Shown here: piece by piece, positions 1-6,894 of the stretch
How the letters are laid out: each line of letters opens with the position of its first letter
Numbering within the stretch: the stretch's first letter is position 1
DNA from: Bacillota bacterium
Lineage (GTDB): Bacteria; Bacillota; UBA4882; UBA8346
Direction of reading: 5' to 3'
Assembly: GCA_023435225.1 (NCBI GenBank)
Contig: JAEYRX010000049.1
Location: 1-32,210, forward strand
DNA length: 32,210 bases
The notes under the pieces: generated by a model
Told to the model about the DNA's origin: nothing
The model's input: only the letters and a program-made list of their open reading frames with translations
The model's database searches: none
Made by a program: the position numbers and the translations under genes

Positions 1-45
1 GAACCCAACCTATTTGTTCACTGGCAAACCGGTTTTATTGGCTGA
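1..45 (+). CDS. C-terminal tail of group II intron maturase (partial)
   Basis: Frame 1 is open from the window edge to a TGA at 43-45 and encodes only 14 residues, with a His-Trp pair. The stop lies 7 nt before intron domain V, where intron-encoded reverse transcriptase/maturase frames of several bacterial classes end. The 14 residues alone do not prove the family; the call rests mainly on their position next to an unmistakable domain V. The rest of the gene lies outside the window. Confidence 0.5.
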   Translation, partial: EPNLFVHWQTGFIG

Positions 46-126
46 ACAATAAGAGCCGTATGAGGCGAGAGCTTCACGTACGGTTCTGTGAGAGGCTGAG
101 GGGGAAGTTCCCTCGGCCTACTCGAC
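1..126 (+). mobile_element. Group II intron, 3' end (domains V and VI)
   Basis: Positions 53-86 form a textbook 34-nt domain V. The lower stem pairs GAGCCGTA with TACGGTTC, the AGC catalytic triad is at 54-56, there is a two-base CG bulge, and the upper stem TGAGGC/GCTTCA is closed by a GAGA (GNRA) tetraloop. Domain VI follows at about 91-120 as GGCTGAGGG paired with CCCTCGGCC. A120 is the likely branch-point adenosine, 7 nt from a 3' end at C126 (intron ends in AC). The 3' exon starts at about 127. The 5' part, including domains I-III and most of the reverse transcriptase, is outside the window. Confidence 0.93.
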
Positions 127-128
127 AA

Positions 129-430
129 AGGGATAACCACCATCCTCCGTAGCGATTAAAAAATGAAAGAATCTTTAGGGAAGCGCTGATTAATTGAATA
201 AGTGACGATTTTGTGCTTCGCAAAATGCCTAATACCGCATATTTGCTCGCACAAAATCGGATTAATCAGCGCTTCCTTAGATTAGTAAAATATAATAATC
301 ACGGATGAAATTATTTAGACTTCTTTGAATGGTGGTTTCCCATATTGCAGGCCAAAACCAGGACGGTTCAAGACAGGCTGTCCATGGAGGGATTACAGCC
401 GGGGCAAGGGGTCGCAGTTAGACCAACGAA
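129..430 (+). repeat. Unrecognised repeat 'L', diverged paralogue of 9016-9165
   Basis: After removing the 98-bp element at 179-276, this stretch aligns with the reverse complement of 9016-9165. The first 46 bases (from AGGGATAACCACCAT) agree at about 85 %. A weaker middle follows, then GGTGGTT, ATTGCAGG and GGGGCAAGGGGTCGCAGTTAG. An extra block of about 50 bp at 351-400 is absent from the paralogue. The ends carry inverted GGGATAACCACCAT (131-144) and ATGGTGGTTTCCC (329-341), so it may fold. A frame from 345 runs into the prepilin peptidase gene but is not a convincing protein. The unit could be a decayed mobile element or a structured RNA; no family is recognised. Confidence 0.6.
179..276 (+). 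mobile_element. 98-bp MITE, family A copy 1
   Basis: It has perfect 16-bp terminal inverted repeats GGAAGCGCTGATTAAT (179-194 and 261-276) and is flanked by a direct duplication TTAG (175-178 and 277-280). Further arms inside (CGATTTTGTGC at 206-216, its complement at 249-259, then GCAAAATGC/GCATATTTGC) make nearly the whole unit one hairpin, with an 11-nt bulge on the left side. There is no coding capacity, so it must be mobilised in trans. The GGAAG end and YTAR-type 4-bp duplication resemble the IS5 subgroup of IS5-family elements (inference). It is inserted into repeat L. Confidence 0.9.
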
Positions 431-528
431 TTCTTTTATCATCATATGCAATAAAGCAAGAGTTAACTTGATATTCGTTATTATTTCAATAATCTTGATG
501 CAGAGACATAGAGGATTTGTATACAATA

Positions 529-1251
529 ATGGAATTTATAATCACATTTATCTACGGTCTGATCATAGGAAGCTTTTTAAATGTTTGTATTTACCGGATA
601 CCTTTAGGGATTTCGGTAGTTTTTCCGCGCTCGGCTTGTCCGAGTTGTGGAAAGCCAATAAAAGCTTATGATTTGATTCCGGTAATCAGTTTTCTTATTT
701 TACGGGGTAAATGCCGGAATTGTAAAGCCGTCATCGGTTGGCAATATCCTTTGGTTGAACTATTAGCCGGGGTTTTAACCGGGGTTCTTTATCTAAAATT
801 CGGGCTTTCAATTATATTTTTAAAGGCCGTCATTCTATGTTACTTGTTAATAATTGTTTCATTTATTGATTTAAAATATAAACGTATTCCTAATCTGATC
901 ACTTATCCCGGAATAATCATTGCTTTGATTGGAGCCGTTTTTTTTGGAAAAAACGGATTTTATAATGCTTTTTTTGGTTTGTTGGTTGGGGGAGGAATTT
1001 TATTTCCGATTGCCTACTTCTATCCACAAGGAATGGGTTTCGGTGATGTAAAACTCCTGGCGTTAATTGGAGCATTTTTAGGAGTAAAACTAGTTTTATA
1101 TAGCCTATTTATAGGTTCTATATTGGGAACGGTTATTGGACTTATCCTCATTGCTATGAAATTTATTACCCGCAAAACAACAATCCCCTTCGGACCTTTT
1201 CTGGCGTCCGGAGCGGTAATAACCATCTTGATATTTGGTTTTGGAGGTTGA
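529..1251 (+). CDS. pilD: Type IV prepilin peptidase (leader peptidase / N-methyltransferase)
   Basis: A 240-aa polytopic membrane aspartyl protease (A24 family) that cleaves and N-methylates type IV prepilins at the cytoplasmic face. The N-terminal domain has the two CxxC pairs of bifunctional enzymes (C37/C40 and C62/C65), then multiple hydrophobic segments. The catalytic aspartates are visible as D114 in IDLKYKRIPN and D173 in the GxGDVK motif (MGFGDVK). I chose ATG 529, whose product begins MEFIITFIYG; an in-frame TTG at 517 is also possible but sits only 2 nt after the GAGG. It is the first gene of the pil operon and its stop is 1 nt from the pilM start. Most similar to PilD/ComC enzymes. 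Confidence 0.95.
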   Translation: MEFIITFIYGLIIGSFLNVCIYRIPLGISVVFPRSACPSCGKPIKAYDLIPVISFLILRGKCRNCKAVIGWQYPLVELLAGVLTGVLYLKFGLSIIFLKAVILCYLLIIVSFIDLKYKRIPNLITYPGIIIALIGAVFFGKNGFYNAFFGLLVGGGILFPIAYFYPQGMGFGDVKLLALIGAFLGVKLVLYSLFIGSILGTVIGLILIAMKFITRKTTIPFGPFLASGAVITILIFGFGG

Positions 1252-1252
1252 A

Positions 1253-2338
1253 ATGGCTAAAATAGGTGTAGGTATTGATATTGGACATGGTTCTATTAAA
1301 TTAGTGCAAATCATAAAAAACCATGAGCGCTTGGAACTAAACAGTTATTCAAAAGTCATTCTTCCTACGGGTTTGATTGATGATAGCTGTATGAATATCA
1401 ATCAAGCTATTGTTTTGGATTCATTACGGTTAGCTCAAGCTAAGGTTCATCTTAAACAAAAAAAAGTAATTATTGCCGCACCCAGTAATGCGGTTACTTT
1501 AAAACAACTAAAGCTGCCAATGGTTTTGGGGCCGGAGTTAAATGAAATATTAAAGCTGGAAGTGGAGAAATTACTTCCATATCCATTAGCCGAAGCTGTA
1601 TATGATTGGGATCTAATAAAACAATCACGAGAGACCGGTGAAATGGAGGTTATGGTGGTTGCCTCCCATCTCCAGGCAGTAACCGGCATGGTTGAATCTC
1701 TAAGGGGAGCCGGTTTGCAGCCGGTGGTGGTGGATATTCAACCATTTGCTAATATACGCTCTTTGAAAGTTGAGATTGAAAGAGCCGGCGCTGACTTGGG
1801 CGGTGTAATTATTTTAGATATCGGCGCTAATATGACCCAAATGATGATGTATTATGACAGCTCTTTAAGGGCTACCAGAATAATAACAACTGCCGGAAAT
1901 ATTATTACATCGGCAATCGCCGAACAGCTTCAAATATCAAATGAAAAAGCGGAAGCCATAAAGTGTAACCTGGGAGATGCCGATTATAGTTCTAGTGAGG
2001 AAGACTTTGAGTCCGAGTGTTATCAAGCTAACCAGATTATCCGTAAAAGCCTTGATGAGCTGGTCGTTGAAATTAAACGGTCCATGGAATATTTTAAACT
2101 GCAATTTCATGGAACAGCCATTAATGAAATTATTTTAACCGGTGGCAGCTCAAAATTAAAAAATTTACCGCGTTTTTTAGGACGAGAATTAGGTTTAGCA
2201 GTTGGTTTAGGAGATCCGTTGATCAATTTGCAAATTAATATGAAACAAACAGAACGGGCAGTTTTGTTAAGTAATCCTAATCAATTTGCAGTTGCTATTG
2301 GTCTCGCCTTACGGGGAGTTGAAACAGATGAACATTAA
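1253..2338 (+). CDS. pilM: Type IV pilus assembly protein PilM
   Basis: A 361-aa actin/FtsA-like cytoplasmic ATPase that binds the PilN N-terminus and ties the inner-membrane alignment complex to the motor. The phosphate-1 loop GIDIGHGSIKLV begins near residue 7. ILDIGAN and ILTGGSSKLKNL correspond to the phosphate-2 and adenosine motifs of the actin fold. Length matches the family (about 350). The start is set by GGAGG at 1243-1247, 5 nt before the ATG; a frame from 1235 would lack this spacing. Its end overlaps pilN by 11 nt, implying translational coupling. Confidence 0.95.
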   Translation: MAKIGVGIDIGHGSIKLVQIIKNHERLELNSYSKVILPTGLIDDSCMNINQAIVLDSLRLAQAKVHLKQKKVIIAAPSNAVTLKQLKLPMVLGPELNEILKLEVEKLLPYPLAEAVYDWDLIKQSRETGEMEVMVVASHLQAVTGMVESLRGAGLQPVVVDIQPFANIRSLKVEIERAGADLGGVIILDIGANMTQMMMYYDSSLRATRIITTAGNIITSAIAEQLQISNEKAEAIKCNLGDADYSSSEEDFESECYQANQIIRKSLDELVVEIKRSMEYFKLQFHGTAINEIILTGGSSKLKNLPRFLGRELGLAVGLGDPLINLQINMKQTERAVLLSNPNQFAVAIGLALRGVETDEH

Positions 2339-2912
2339 TTTACTGCCGAGAGAAAATAGGGAAACTAGTAAAAAAGTCCAGTCAAAGGTTAGCCCAAAAT
2401 CTCGCTCTATCTATATTGGGATTTTTGCAATAGCAGCACCGCTTGTTTTTGGGATTTCCTTTTTAGCCGGTTATCTATACCATCAATTTTCGGTTAATGA
2501 AGCTTATTTGAAACAATTACAGATGGAAATCAATATTTACAGTACATCATATCGGAAAGTTCAGGAACTTGAAACTGTTTTGAATAAAATTAAAAATAAG
2601 GAAGCTTTAAGCCGAAAAGTAGCAGCCGACTATATACCCCCGCTCCAATCGTTAAAGATCCTAACCGGAATCAAGCCGGAATCCGTCTGGTTTGAACAGA
2701 TAGATTTTAACGGTTCAGACGGCGCTTTTATCTTGACCGGTGGCGCAGTAAATCAAAATATAATGAAAAAATTTACCGAAAATATTAAACAAGTTGATTA
2801 CATTGCCGGTGTTCAATCAAAAATCTTTTCCGCCAAATATCCGGTTTCCGGGAAAAGCTATCTCCGATTTCGCATAAATGGAGTTTTAGCCAAATTCGCT
2901 TTAAATAATTAA
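2328..2912 (+). CDS. pilN: Type IV pilus assembly protein PilN
   Basis: A 194-aa inner-membrane protein. It opens with the diagnostic MNINLLPRE motif (the INLLP box that docks into PilM). One transmembrane helix follows at about residues 30-50, then a periplasmic coiled-coil and a ferredoxin-like domain. It pairs with PilO to form the alignment complex between motor and secretin. The start at 2328 is supported by GGGGAG at 2313-2318 and by the motif at the very N-terminus; the longer frame from 2286 only reads through pilM. Confidence 0.94.
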   Translation: MNINLLPRENRETSKKVQSKVSPKSRSIYIGIFAIAAPLVFGISFLAGYLYHQFSVNEAYLKQLQMEINIYSTSYRKVQELETVLNKIKNKEALSRKVAADYIPPLQSLKILTGIKPESVWFEQIDFNGSDGAFILTGGAVNQNIMKKFTENIKQVDYIAGVQSKIFSAKYPVSGKSYLRFRINGVLAKFALNN

Positions 2913-2955
2913 TGATTTTATCTTTACTATGTGGGTAGTTAAAGGAGGGGGACTA

Positions 2956-3495
2956 TTGTCCAAACCGACTAAAATTATAATTGGTATTTTGGTGTTTTTT
3001 ATTATAGCCGGCGTTTCTTATCAGTGGGGATTTTTACCGTTATATGCTAAAATTACGGATACCAACCAACAAATTAAAGCAAAACAGAATGAATTAAATT
3101 TAATAAAAGCCAAGGTCAACAGTATACCGGAATTAGAAAAAGCTCTCAAAGCTGCAGGTATTGAACCGGGTAAGCTTTCCAAAGAAAATTCAGTCAAAAG
3201 AAGAATAACTGAAATTTCCCGGCAAATTAATTTTTTGGCCAAACGATGTAATTTGAAAGTTGAACGATTGGTTGCCGCCCAGGATTATCAACCATATGAA
3301 AAAAATCAACAATATAAATATCTTTCTCTACAATTAGAAGGTACCGGTAGCTTTAAACAAGTGACTGATTTTTTTGACTCCTTAACCAGAAGTGATCTGT
3401 TATTAGAAGTGGATAAATATAATATAGCCAGTATTCAAAAAAGTAAAAAAACGCTTCTTAAATATCAAATTACTATTAATGCTTTTGAAATATAA
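2956..3495 (+). CDS. pilO: Type IV pilus assembly protein PilO
   Basis: A 179-aa bitopic protein: a short cytoplasmic N-terminus, a transmembrane helix near residues 7-27, a coiled-coil (about 35-85) and a periplasmic ferredoxin-like C-terminal domain, as in the PilO/GspM family. It forms the heterodimer with PilN. The start is a TTG at 2956, placed 7 nt after a strong AGGAGG (2943-2948); the frame from 2929 would put this site inside the gene. The identification leans on gene order as well as domain layout, since PilO is poorly conserved. Confidence 0.88.
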   Translation: MSKPTKIIIGILVFFIIAGVSYQWGFLPLYAKITDTNQQIKAKQNELNLIKAKVNSIPELEKALKAAGIEPGKLSKENSVKRRITEISRQINFLAKRCNLKVERLVAAQDYQPYEKNQQYKYLSLQLEGTGSFKQVTDFFDSLTRSDLLLEVDKYNIASIQKSKKTLLKYQITINAFEI

Positions 3496-3529
3496 GTCTT
3501 TTAAAATACTAAAAAAGTGGTGACGAGAA

Positions 3530-4030
3530 ATGTCACAGAGATTGCTTAAGTGGGTGGCTGTTTTTTTAGGTTTAAGTATTTTAGCCGGGATTATTTTTTT
3601 AGCATCTTTATCGTTAAAGGTAAACGAAGATGAATTAACTAAATTGGGGGAGTATAAGACCCCCAAAATTGAAGTTGCTCAAGTTGAAGAAAGACCAATA
3701 GAACGGCCGGAACCGGAAAAAGAAGTATTACCGATAATTAGCCCAAAAATTGTCTTGCAAGATCCCTTTGTCGTTCCGGCTGAAATGAAAAAAAATAAGG
3801 TCGTCCATACCGAGTCAAACCCGAATCTGTTTGATTTTGTAGGGATTATTGAGACCGATAATAATCTGGTTGCTATGCTAAAAGTCCAAAAAAATCAAGA
3901 AGTCTTATTGGTACACCAAGGAGAATATGTTACTAAACTTGGCATAGAGATTCGTAAAATTAATTTGGACTCTCTTACATTTTACCGGGATGGAAAAGAA
4001 GTAGTTTTAACATTAGGAGGAGTCAATTGA
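3530..4030 (+). CDS. pilP: PilP-like pilotin/alignment protein
   Basis: A 166-aa protein with an N-terminal signal anchor (about residues 6-28). A Pro/Glu-rich linker follows (about 50-75), then a DPF box near 84, and a C-terminal beta-domain with the pattern VGII..NN.VAML...V...G......I..I of PilP/GspC homology-region domains. In PilP this domain binds the secretin N0 domain and links it to PilN/PilO. No lipobox cysteine is seen, unlike proteobacterial PilP lipoproteins, so membrane attachment would be through the uncleaved helix (inference). It overlaps the secretin gene start. Confidence 0.8.
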   Translation: MSQRLLKWVAVFLGLSILAGIIFLASLSLKVNEDELTKLGEYKTPKIEVAQVEERPIERPEPEKEVLPIISPKIVLQDPFVVPAEMKKNKVVHTESNPNLFDFVGIIETDNNLVAMLKVQKNQEVLLVHQGEYVTKLGIEIRKINLDSLTFYRDGKEVVLTLGGVN

Positions 4031-5796
4031 TGATTCGTAGGCCCAAAAAAATATTGGTGGTTTTTTGTTTGATGTTACTGTGTAATATTTTATTAATGAA
4101 TGTTACATATGGTGAAAATAATCCGGTAATTGCTAAAAACATTGAGTTTGTAAATGCGGACCTCCGAGATGTTTTGCGGACTTTGGCCGATTTGGGCAAA
4201 TTCAATATTATTATTGATAAATCCGTCAATGGTGATGTTACCTTAACTTTGAAATATGGTGTTACGTTAAAAGATGCGATCACGGTAATTTCCAAGACCT
4301 ATGGTTATGGTTGCCGTTGGATTGCTGATCAAACAGTAGTTGTAGGTACTCCTAAATATCTAAGTGAAAATTTTGACCGGAAAATTTCCAAGGTATTTCA
4401 ATTAAAATACGCTGACCCACTAACTGTAGCCGGCTCTTTAGAGGTGGTAATCCCTAAAAAAAGAATCAAAGCAGATGCTAATACTAATCAAATTACCGTA
4501 ATGGCTAGTGAAGAAGAGCTGCAAAATATCTCCGAGATCATTTCCAGACTTGATCGGGAACTTCCGATGATTAATATTGAGACAAAAATGGAAGAAGTAA
4601 CTACTAATTTTTGGAAAGAGATTGGAGTTGATAATACATTTCCCCAACCACATATGGGAATATATTTATTAACGGAACAACAACTGAAAGCGGTGGAAAA
4701 TAACCAAAATATTAATATATTAACCAAACCAAACCTTACAGCTTTAGATAATCATGAAGGAAAAATTTTTATCGGTGATAAAATTTCTCTAATTACTGAA
4801 AAAACAAAACAAGGTGAGATTAACTATAAAGTAGAATATGTAGATGCCGGGACTAATATTTGGATAACTCCCCGGATTAATTCCGACAATAAAATAACTA
4901 TTAAAGCCAAAGTCGCGGTCAGTACAATAGCTAATAAATCAAAGCCCGGTTCGGAATGGATTCCTTGGGTTGTAACTCGGGAGTTCGAATCCACAGTTCG
5001 TTTGGAAGCAGGACAAGCCTTTATATTATCCGGTCTATTACAGCGAAATGAATATAAAATGATGAAGCAAAGTCCATATGGTTTCCCGATGCTTAATCAA
5101 TTATTCGCCAATGAAGGCTCCATTGCCAAAACTTCTAACAATCAAGCCGAAGTAATTATTCTAATAACTCCGAAATTCATGGGAAAAATTGAATCACCAA
5201 TCGAAGAGAAAACGGAAACGCCGGTTTCCAGTCTTCATCCTGAACCAAGTACTCAGCCAACAGCACAACCGGATGAAAATTCAGTATTACCGGATGATGC
5301 AAATAATCAAAATCAAGTTTCTACTCCAGCGGTCTCTAATCCCGAGACGGAGAATTATTACAGCAAACCATTGCTGGAAGAGGTTAAACCCGAAGTCAAT
5401 ATTGAAGTTAATAATAAAGGAAATAATGGCGAGGTTGAGAATAGTCCGATTATATCCGGTAAATTTAAGGATATAGTTTATCAGGTTAAAAAAGGAGATT
5501 CTCTTTTAGGCATTGTTAGGAAATTTGGTACTGAGTTACAATTAGTAGTAGAAAAGAACAAGCTTGAAACAACCGGAATTATAAAAACAAACGCCAAACT
5601 AATTATTCCGGTTCCCAGTGAACGTTTTTATACGATTAAACCCAAAGAAACATTATGGCGGATTTCTAAACGGTATGGAACAACTCTGGCAATACTTAAA
5701 GAGCTTAATGGCATTACTGATGAAACCAAAATAAATGCTGGTCAGGAAATTGTATTACCTGTTTCAGTTGATAAAATTATTAATCCGGAATTTTAA
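4030..5796 (+). CDS. pilQ: Type IV pilus secretin with two C-terminal LysM domains
   Basis: A 588-aa exported protein and outer-membrane channel for the pilus or incoming DNA. It has a signal peptide (residues 1-28), then an STN/N0 domain (about 35-108), one N1-type secretin_N ring domain (about 115-180) and the secretin core (about 180-385). The core includes the VRLEAGQAFILSGLL and EVIILITPKF hallmarks. A Pro/Asn/Glu-rich linker follows (about 390-475), then two LysM peptidoglycan-binding repeats (about 479-526 and 531-577). No AMIN domain precedes the ring domains, so the LysM pair may take over wall anchoring. ATG 4030 overlaps the pilP stop; AGGAGG at 4015-4020 would also fit TTG 4027. 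It is the last gene of the pil operon proper. Confidence 0.93.
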   Translation: MIRRPKKILVVFCLMLLCNILLMNVTYGENNPVIAKNIEFVNADLRDVLRTLADLGKFNIIIDKSVNGDVTLTLKYGVTLKDAITVISKTYGYGCRWIADQTVVVGTPKYLSENFDRKISKVFQLKYADPLTVAGSLEVVIPKKRIKADANTNQITVMASEEELQNISEIISRLDRELPMINIETKMEEVTTNFWKEIGVDNTFPQPHMGIYLLTEQQLKAVENNQNINILTKPNLTALDNHEGKIFIGDKISLITEKTKQGEINYKVEYVDAGTNIWITPRINSDNKITIKAKVAVSTIANKSKPGSEWIPWVVTREFESTVRLEAGQAFILSGLLQRNEYKMMKQSPYGFPMLNQLFANEGSIAKTSNNQAEVIILITPKFMGKIESPIEEKTETPVSSLHPEPSTQPTAQPDENSVLPDDANNQNQVSTPAVSNPETENYYSKPLLEEVKPEVNIEVNNKGNNGEVENSPIISGKFKDIVYQVKKGDSLLGIVRKFGTELQLVVEKNKLETTGIIKTNAKLIIPVPSERFYTIKPKETLWRISKRYGTTLAILKELNGITDETKINAGQEIVLPVSVDKIINPEF

Positions 5797-5823
5797 ATTT
5801 GTTAGAATATGTATGTTGATTAT

Positions 5824-5863
5824 TTTCCCGAAACGCGCATTAGATCATGAGCATTTCGGGAAA
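5824..5863. terminator. Perfect 10-bp dyad after the secretin gene
   Basis: TTTCCCGAAA (5824-5833) pairs with TTTCGGGAAA (5854-5863) around a 20-nt loop that can itself pair partly. No U-tract follows on the plus strand, so it is more likely an RNA processing or attenuation hairpin between the secretin gene and comFB than a strong terminator. Confidence 0.45.
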
Positions 5864-5906
5864 AAGTGTAAAGTAATATTTTACTACCTTTTAGGAGTGG
5901 TAACAA

Positions 5907-6188
5907 ATGAACTTCAAAAATTATATGGAAGATGTAATTATTGAGGTCTATAATGATTATAAAAAACGGCACCACTATTATTGTACCTGTGACCGGTGTA
6001 TGGCGGACACCGTAGCGATCGCTTTAACTAAATTGAGAGGAAAGTATGCCGTTAGCCCGGAAGGAGAAATATTCGCTAAGATCTCCCGAGATGACCGTCA
6101 AGTTCGCGCCGATGCCCTGGTAGTTATTTTGGAAGCAATTCAACAAGTTGGCAAGCAACCTAATCATGCTAAAGAAAAAATTTTTTAG
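5907..6188 (+). CDS. comFB: ComFB family late competence protein
   Basis: A 93-aa protein matching the ComFB domain. It has the N-terminal pattern MNFKNYMEDVIIEVYND, a CxCxxC cluster (C26, C28, C31) expected to bind zinc, and the AL.KL...Y.V...GE.FAK segment. ComFB is encoded between the DNA-uptake helicase and ComFC in Bacillus, and ComFB-like domains elsewhere are linked to type IV pilus function and nucleotide signalling; its exact role is unsettled. Here it follows the pil operon by 110 bp with its own TTAGGAG ribosome site, fitting a role in pilus-driven DNA uptake. Confidence 0.85.
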   Translation: MNFKNYMEDVIIEVYNDYKKRHHYYCTCDRCMADTVAIALTKLRGKYAVSPEGEIFAKISRDDRQVRADALVVILEAIQQVGKQPNHAKEKIF

Positions 6189-6196
6189 TTGCAAAA

Positions 6197-6382
6197 TTAT
6201 TGGCTGTTTTTATGAATTTTACATTTTCCGTTGTTGTAATGGACGCAGGTATCACACCCTGCGTCTTCTGCTATTTCCATATCATTTTCAGAAAAATTTT
6301 TCACCTGTTTTAAGTGCTGGATGGGATGGTAATTCAGACATTCTTGAGCGGTAGAATCATAGTTTTCACGATATTTCTTCAA
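6197..6382 (-). CDS. Small cysteine-rich protein (61 aa), unknown function
   Basis: A 61-aa hydrophilic protein whose C-terminus holds C43-x2-C46-x7-C54 with a nearby histidine (CDTCVHYNNGKCKIH), plus C15 near the front. It is probably a small metal-binding domain. The TTG start at 6382 is chosen because a TGAGGTGAG ribosome site lies just upstream; the longer frame to 6418 runs into a palindromic element. It converges on comFB with only 8 bp between stops. I do not recognise a named family. Confidence 0.6.
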   Translation of the reverse strand: MKKYRENYDSTAQECLNYHPIQHLKQVKNFSENDMEIAEDAGCDTCVHYNNGKCKIHKNSQ

Positions 6383-6409
6383 AAAACTCACCTCAAGGAT
6401 TAATAAAAG

Positions 6410-6518
6410 CTGTTTCAAAATTACCTAATCTAATTATTAACACAATATATTGGTAGAACGATCCATGTTGTCTGCTATATATTGTGCTAAAATCTTTCGC
6501 AGTGTAATTTTGAAACAG
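6410..6518. repeat. Nested inverted-repeat element 'C'
   Basis: The outer arms are CTGTTTCAAAATTAC (6410-6424) and its perfect complement (6504-6518). The inner arms are CACAATATAT (6441-6450) and ATATATTGTG (6477-6486), around a 26-nt unpaired centre. The architecture matches the family B elements, but the outer arms differ and no second copy is seen here. It lies between the 61-aa gene and the RNase J promoter. Confidence 0.7.
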
Positions 6519-6568
6519 ACTCTAATAGTCATATTTTTTCAACCTGGCGCTAAAATATTCACTTTTAC

Positions 6569-6597
6569 TTGTTAACAATAAACAAATTCGGTATAAT
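6569..6597 (+). promoter_or_regulatory. Sigma-A type promoter for RNase J
   Basis: TTGTTA (6569-6574), a 17-bp spacer, then a perfect TATAAT (6592-6597). Transcription would start near 6604, giving a leader of about 290 nt before the TTG start. Confidence 0.65.
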
Positions 6598-6599
6598 AA

Positions 6600-6894
6600 G
6601 TTTATAATTATTTGTGCGGATTCAATCACTTTTGGTATATTTCTATTCTCCGGAAAGTATGTGGGAGGGCTGGAGTAAAATAAACTCTACGTACCTCTGG
6701 GCGGAAAACTTACGTTTCCGGAATAAGCTTTTTGCGTTGTAACCGTAATTTATACGAACGATACTATATGCAGTGACGTGTATTCTTTTGACTACAACAT
6801 ATAGTACTGCGAATCTAAAAATTTACTAACAACACAAAATGCCCGGAATTGAAGTGCCACCCGTTTGACAGCACAACAGGAGGTGTTTTTTTTA
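6600..6894 (+). promoter_or_regulatory. Long structured 5' leader of RNase J
   Basis: CCGGAAA (6650-6656) can pair with TTTCCGG (6715-6721), enclosing GGAGG/CCTC and TGGAGT/ACTCTA stems. The same 3' strand can instead form a local hairpin with CGGAAA (about 6702-6707). Downstream, arms near 6715-6740 (TTCCGG and TTTTGCGTTGT) pair imperfectly with 6829-6849, and an inner dyad TACTATATG (6762-6770)/CATATAGTA (6798-6806) has a 27-nt centre. No known riboswitch consensus is recognised. The rest of this gene-free stretch holds nothing else obvious. Confidence 0.5.

Noticed and set aside
345..671. 108-aa plus-strand frame ahead of pilD
   Set aside because: It begins inside repeat L and overlaps the prepilin peptidase gene in another frame; no ribosome site and no domain-like sequence.
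5189..5476. 95-aa plus-strand frame within the secretin gene
   Set aside because: Shadow frame of the low-complexity secretin linker; basic, repetitive composition and no ribosome site.
6284..6298. CodY-box-like ATTTTCAGAAAA
   Set aside because: It lies inside the coding part of the 61-aa gene, not in a promoter, and AT-rich DNA yields such matches by chance.
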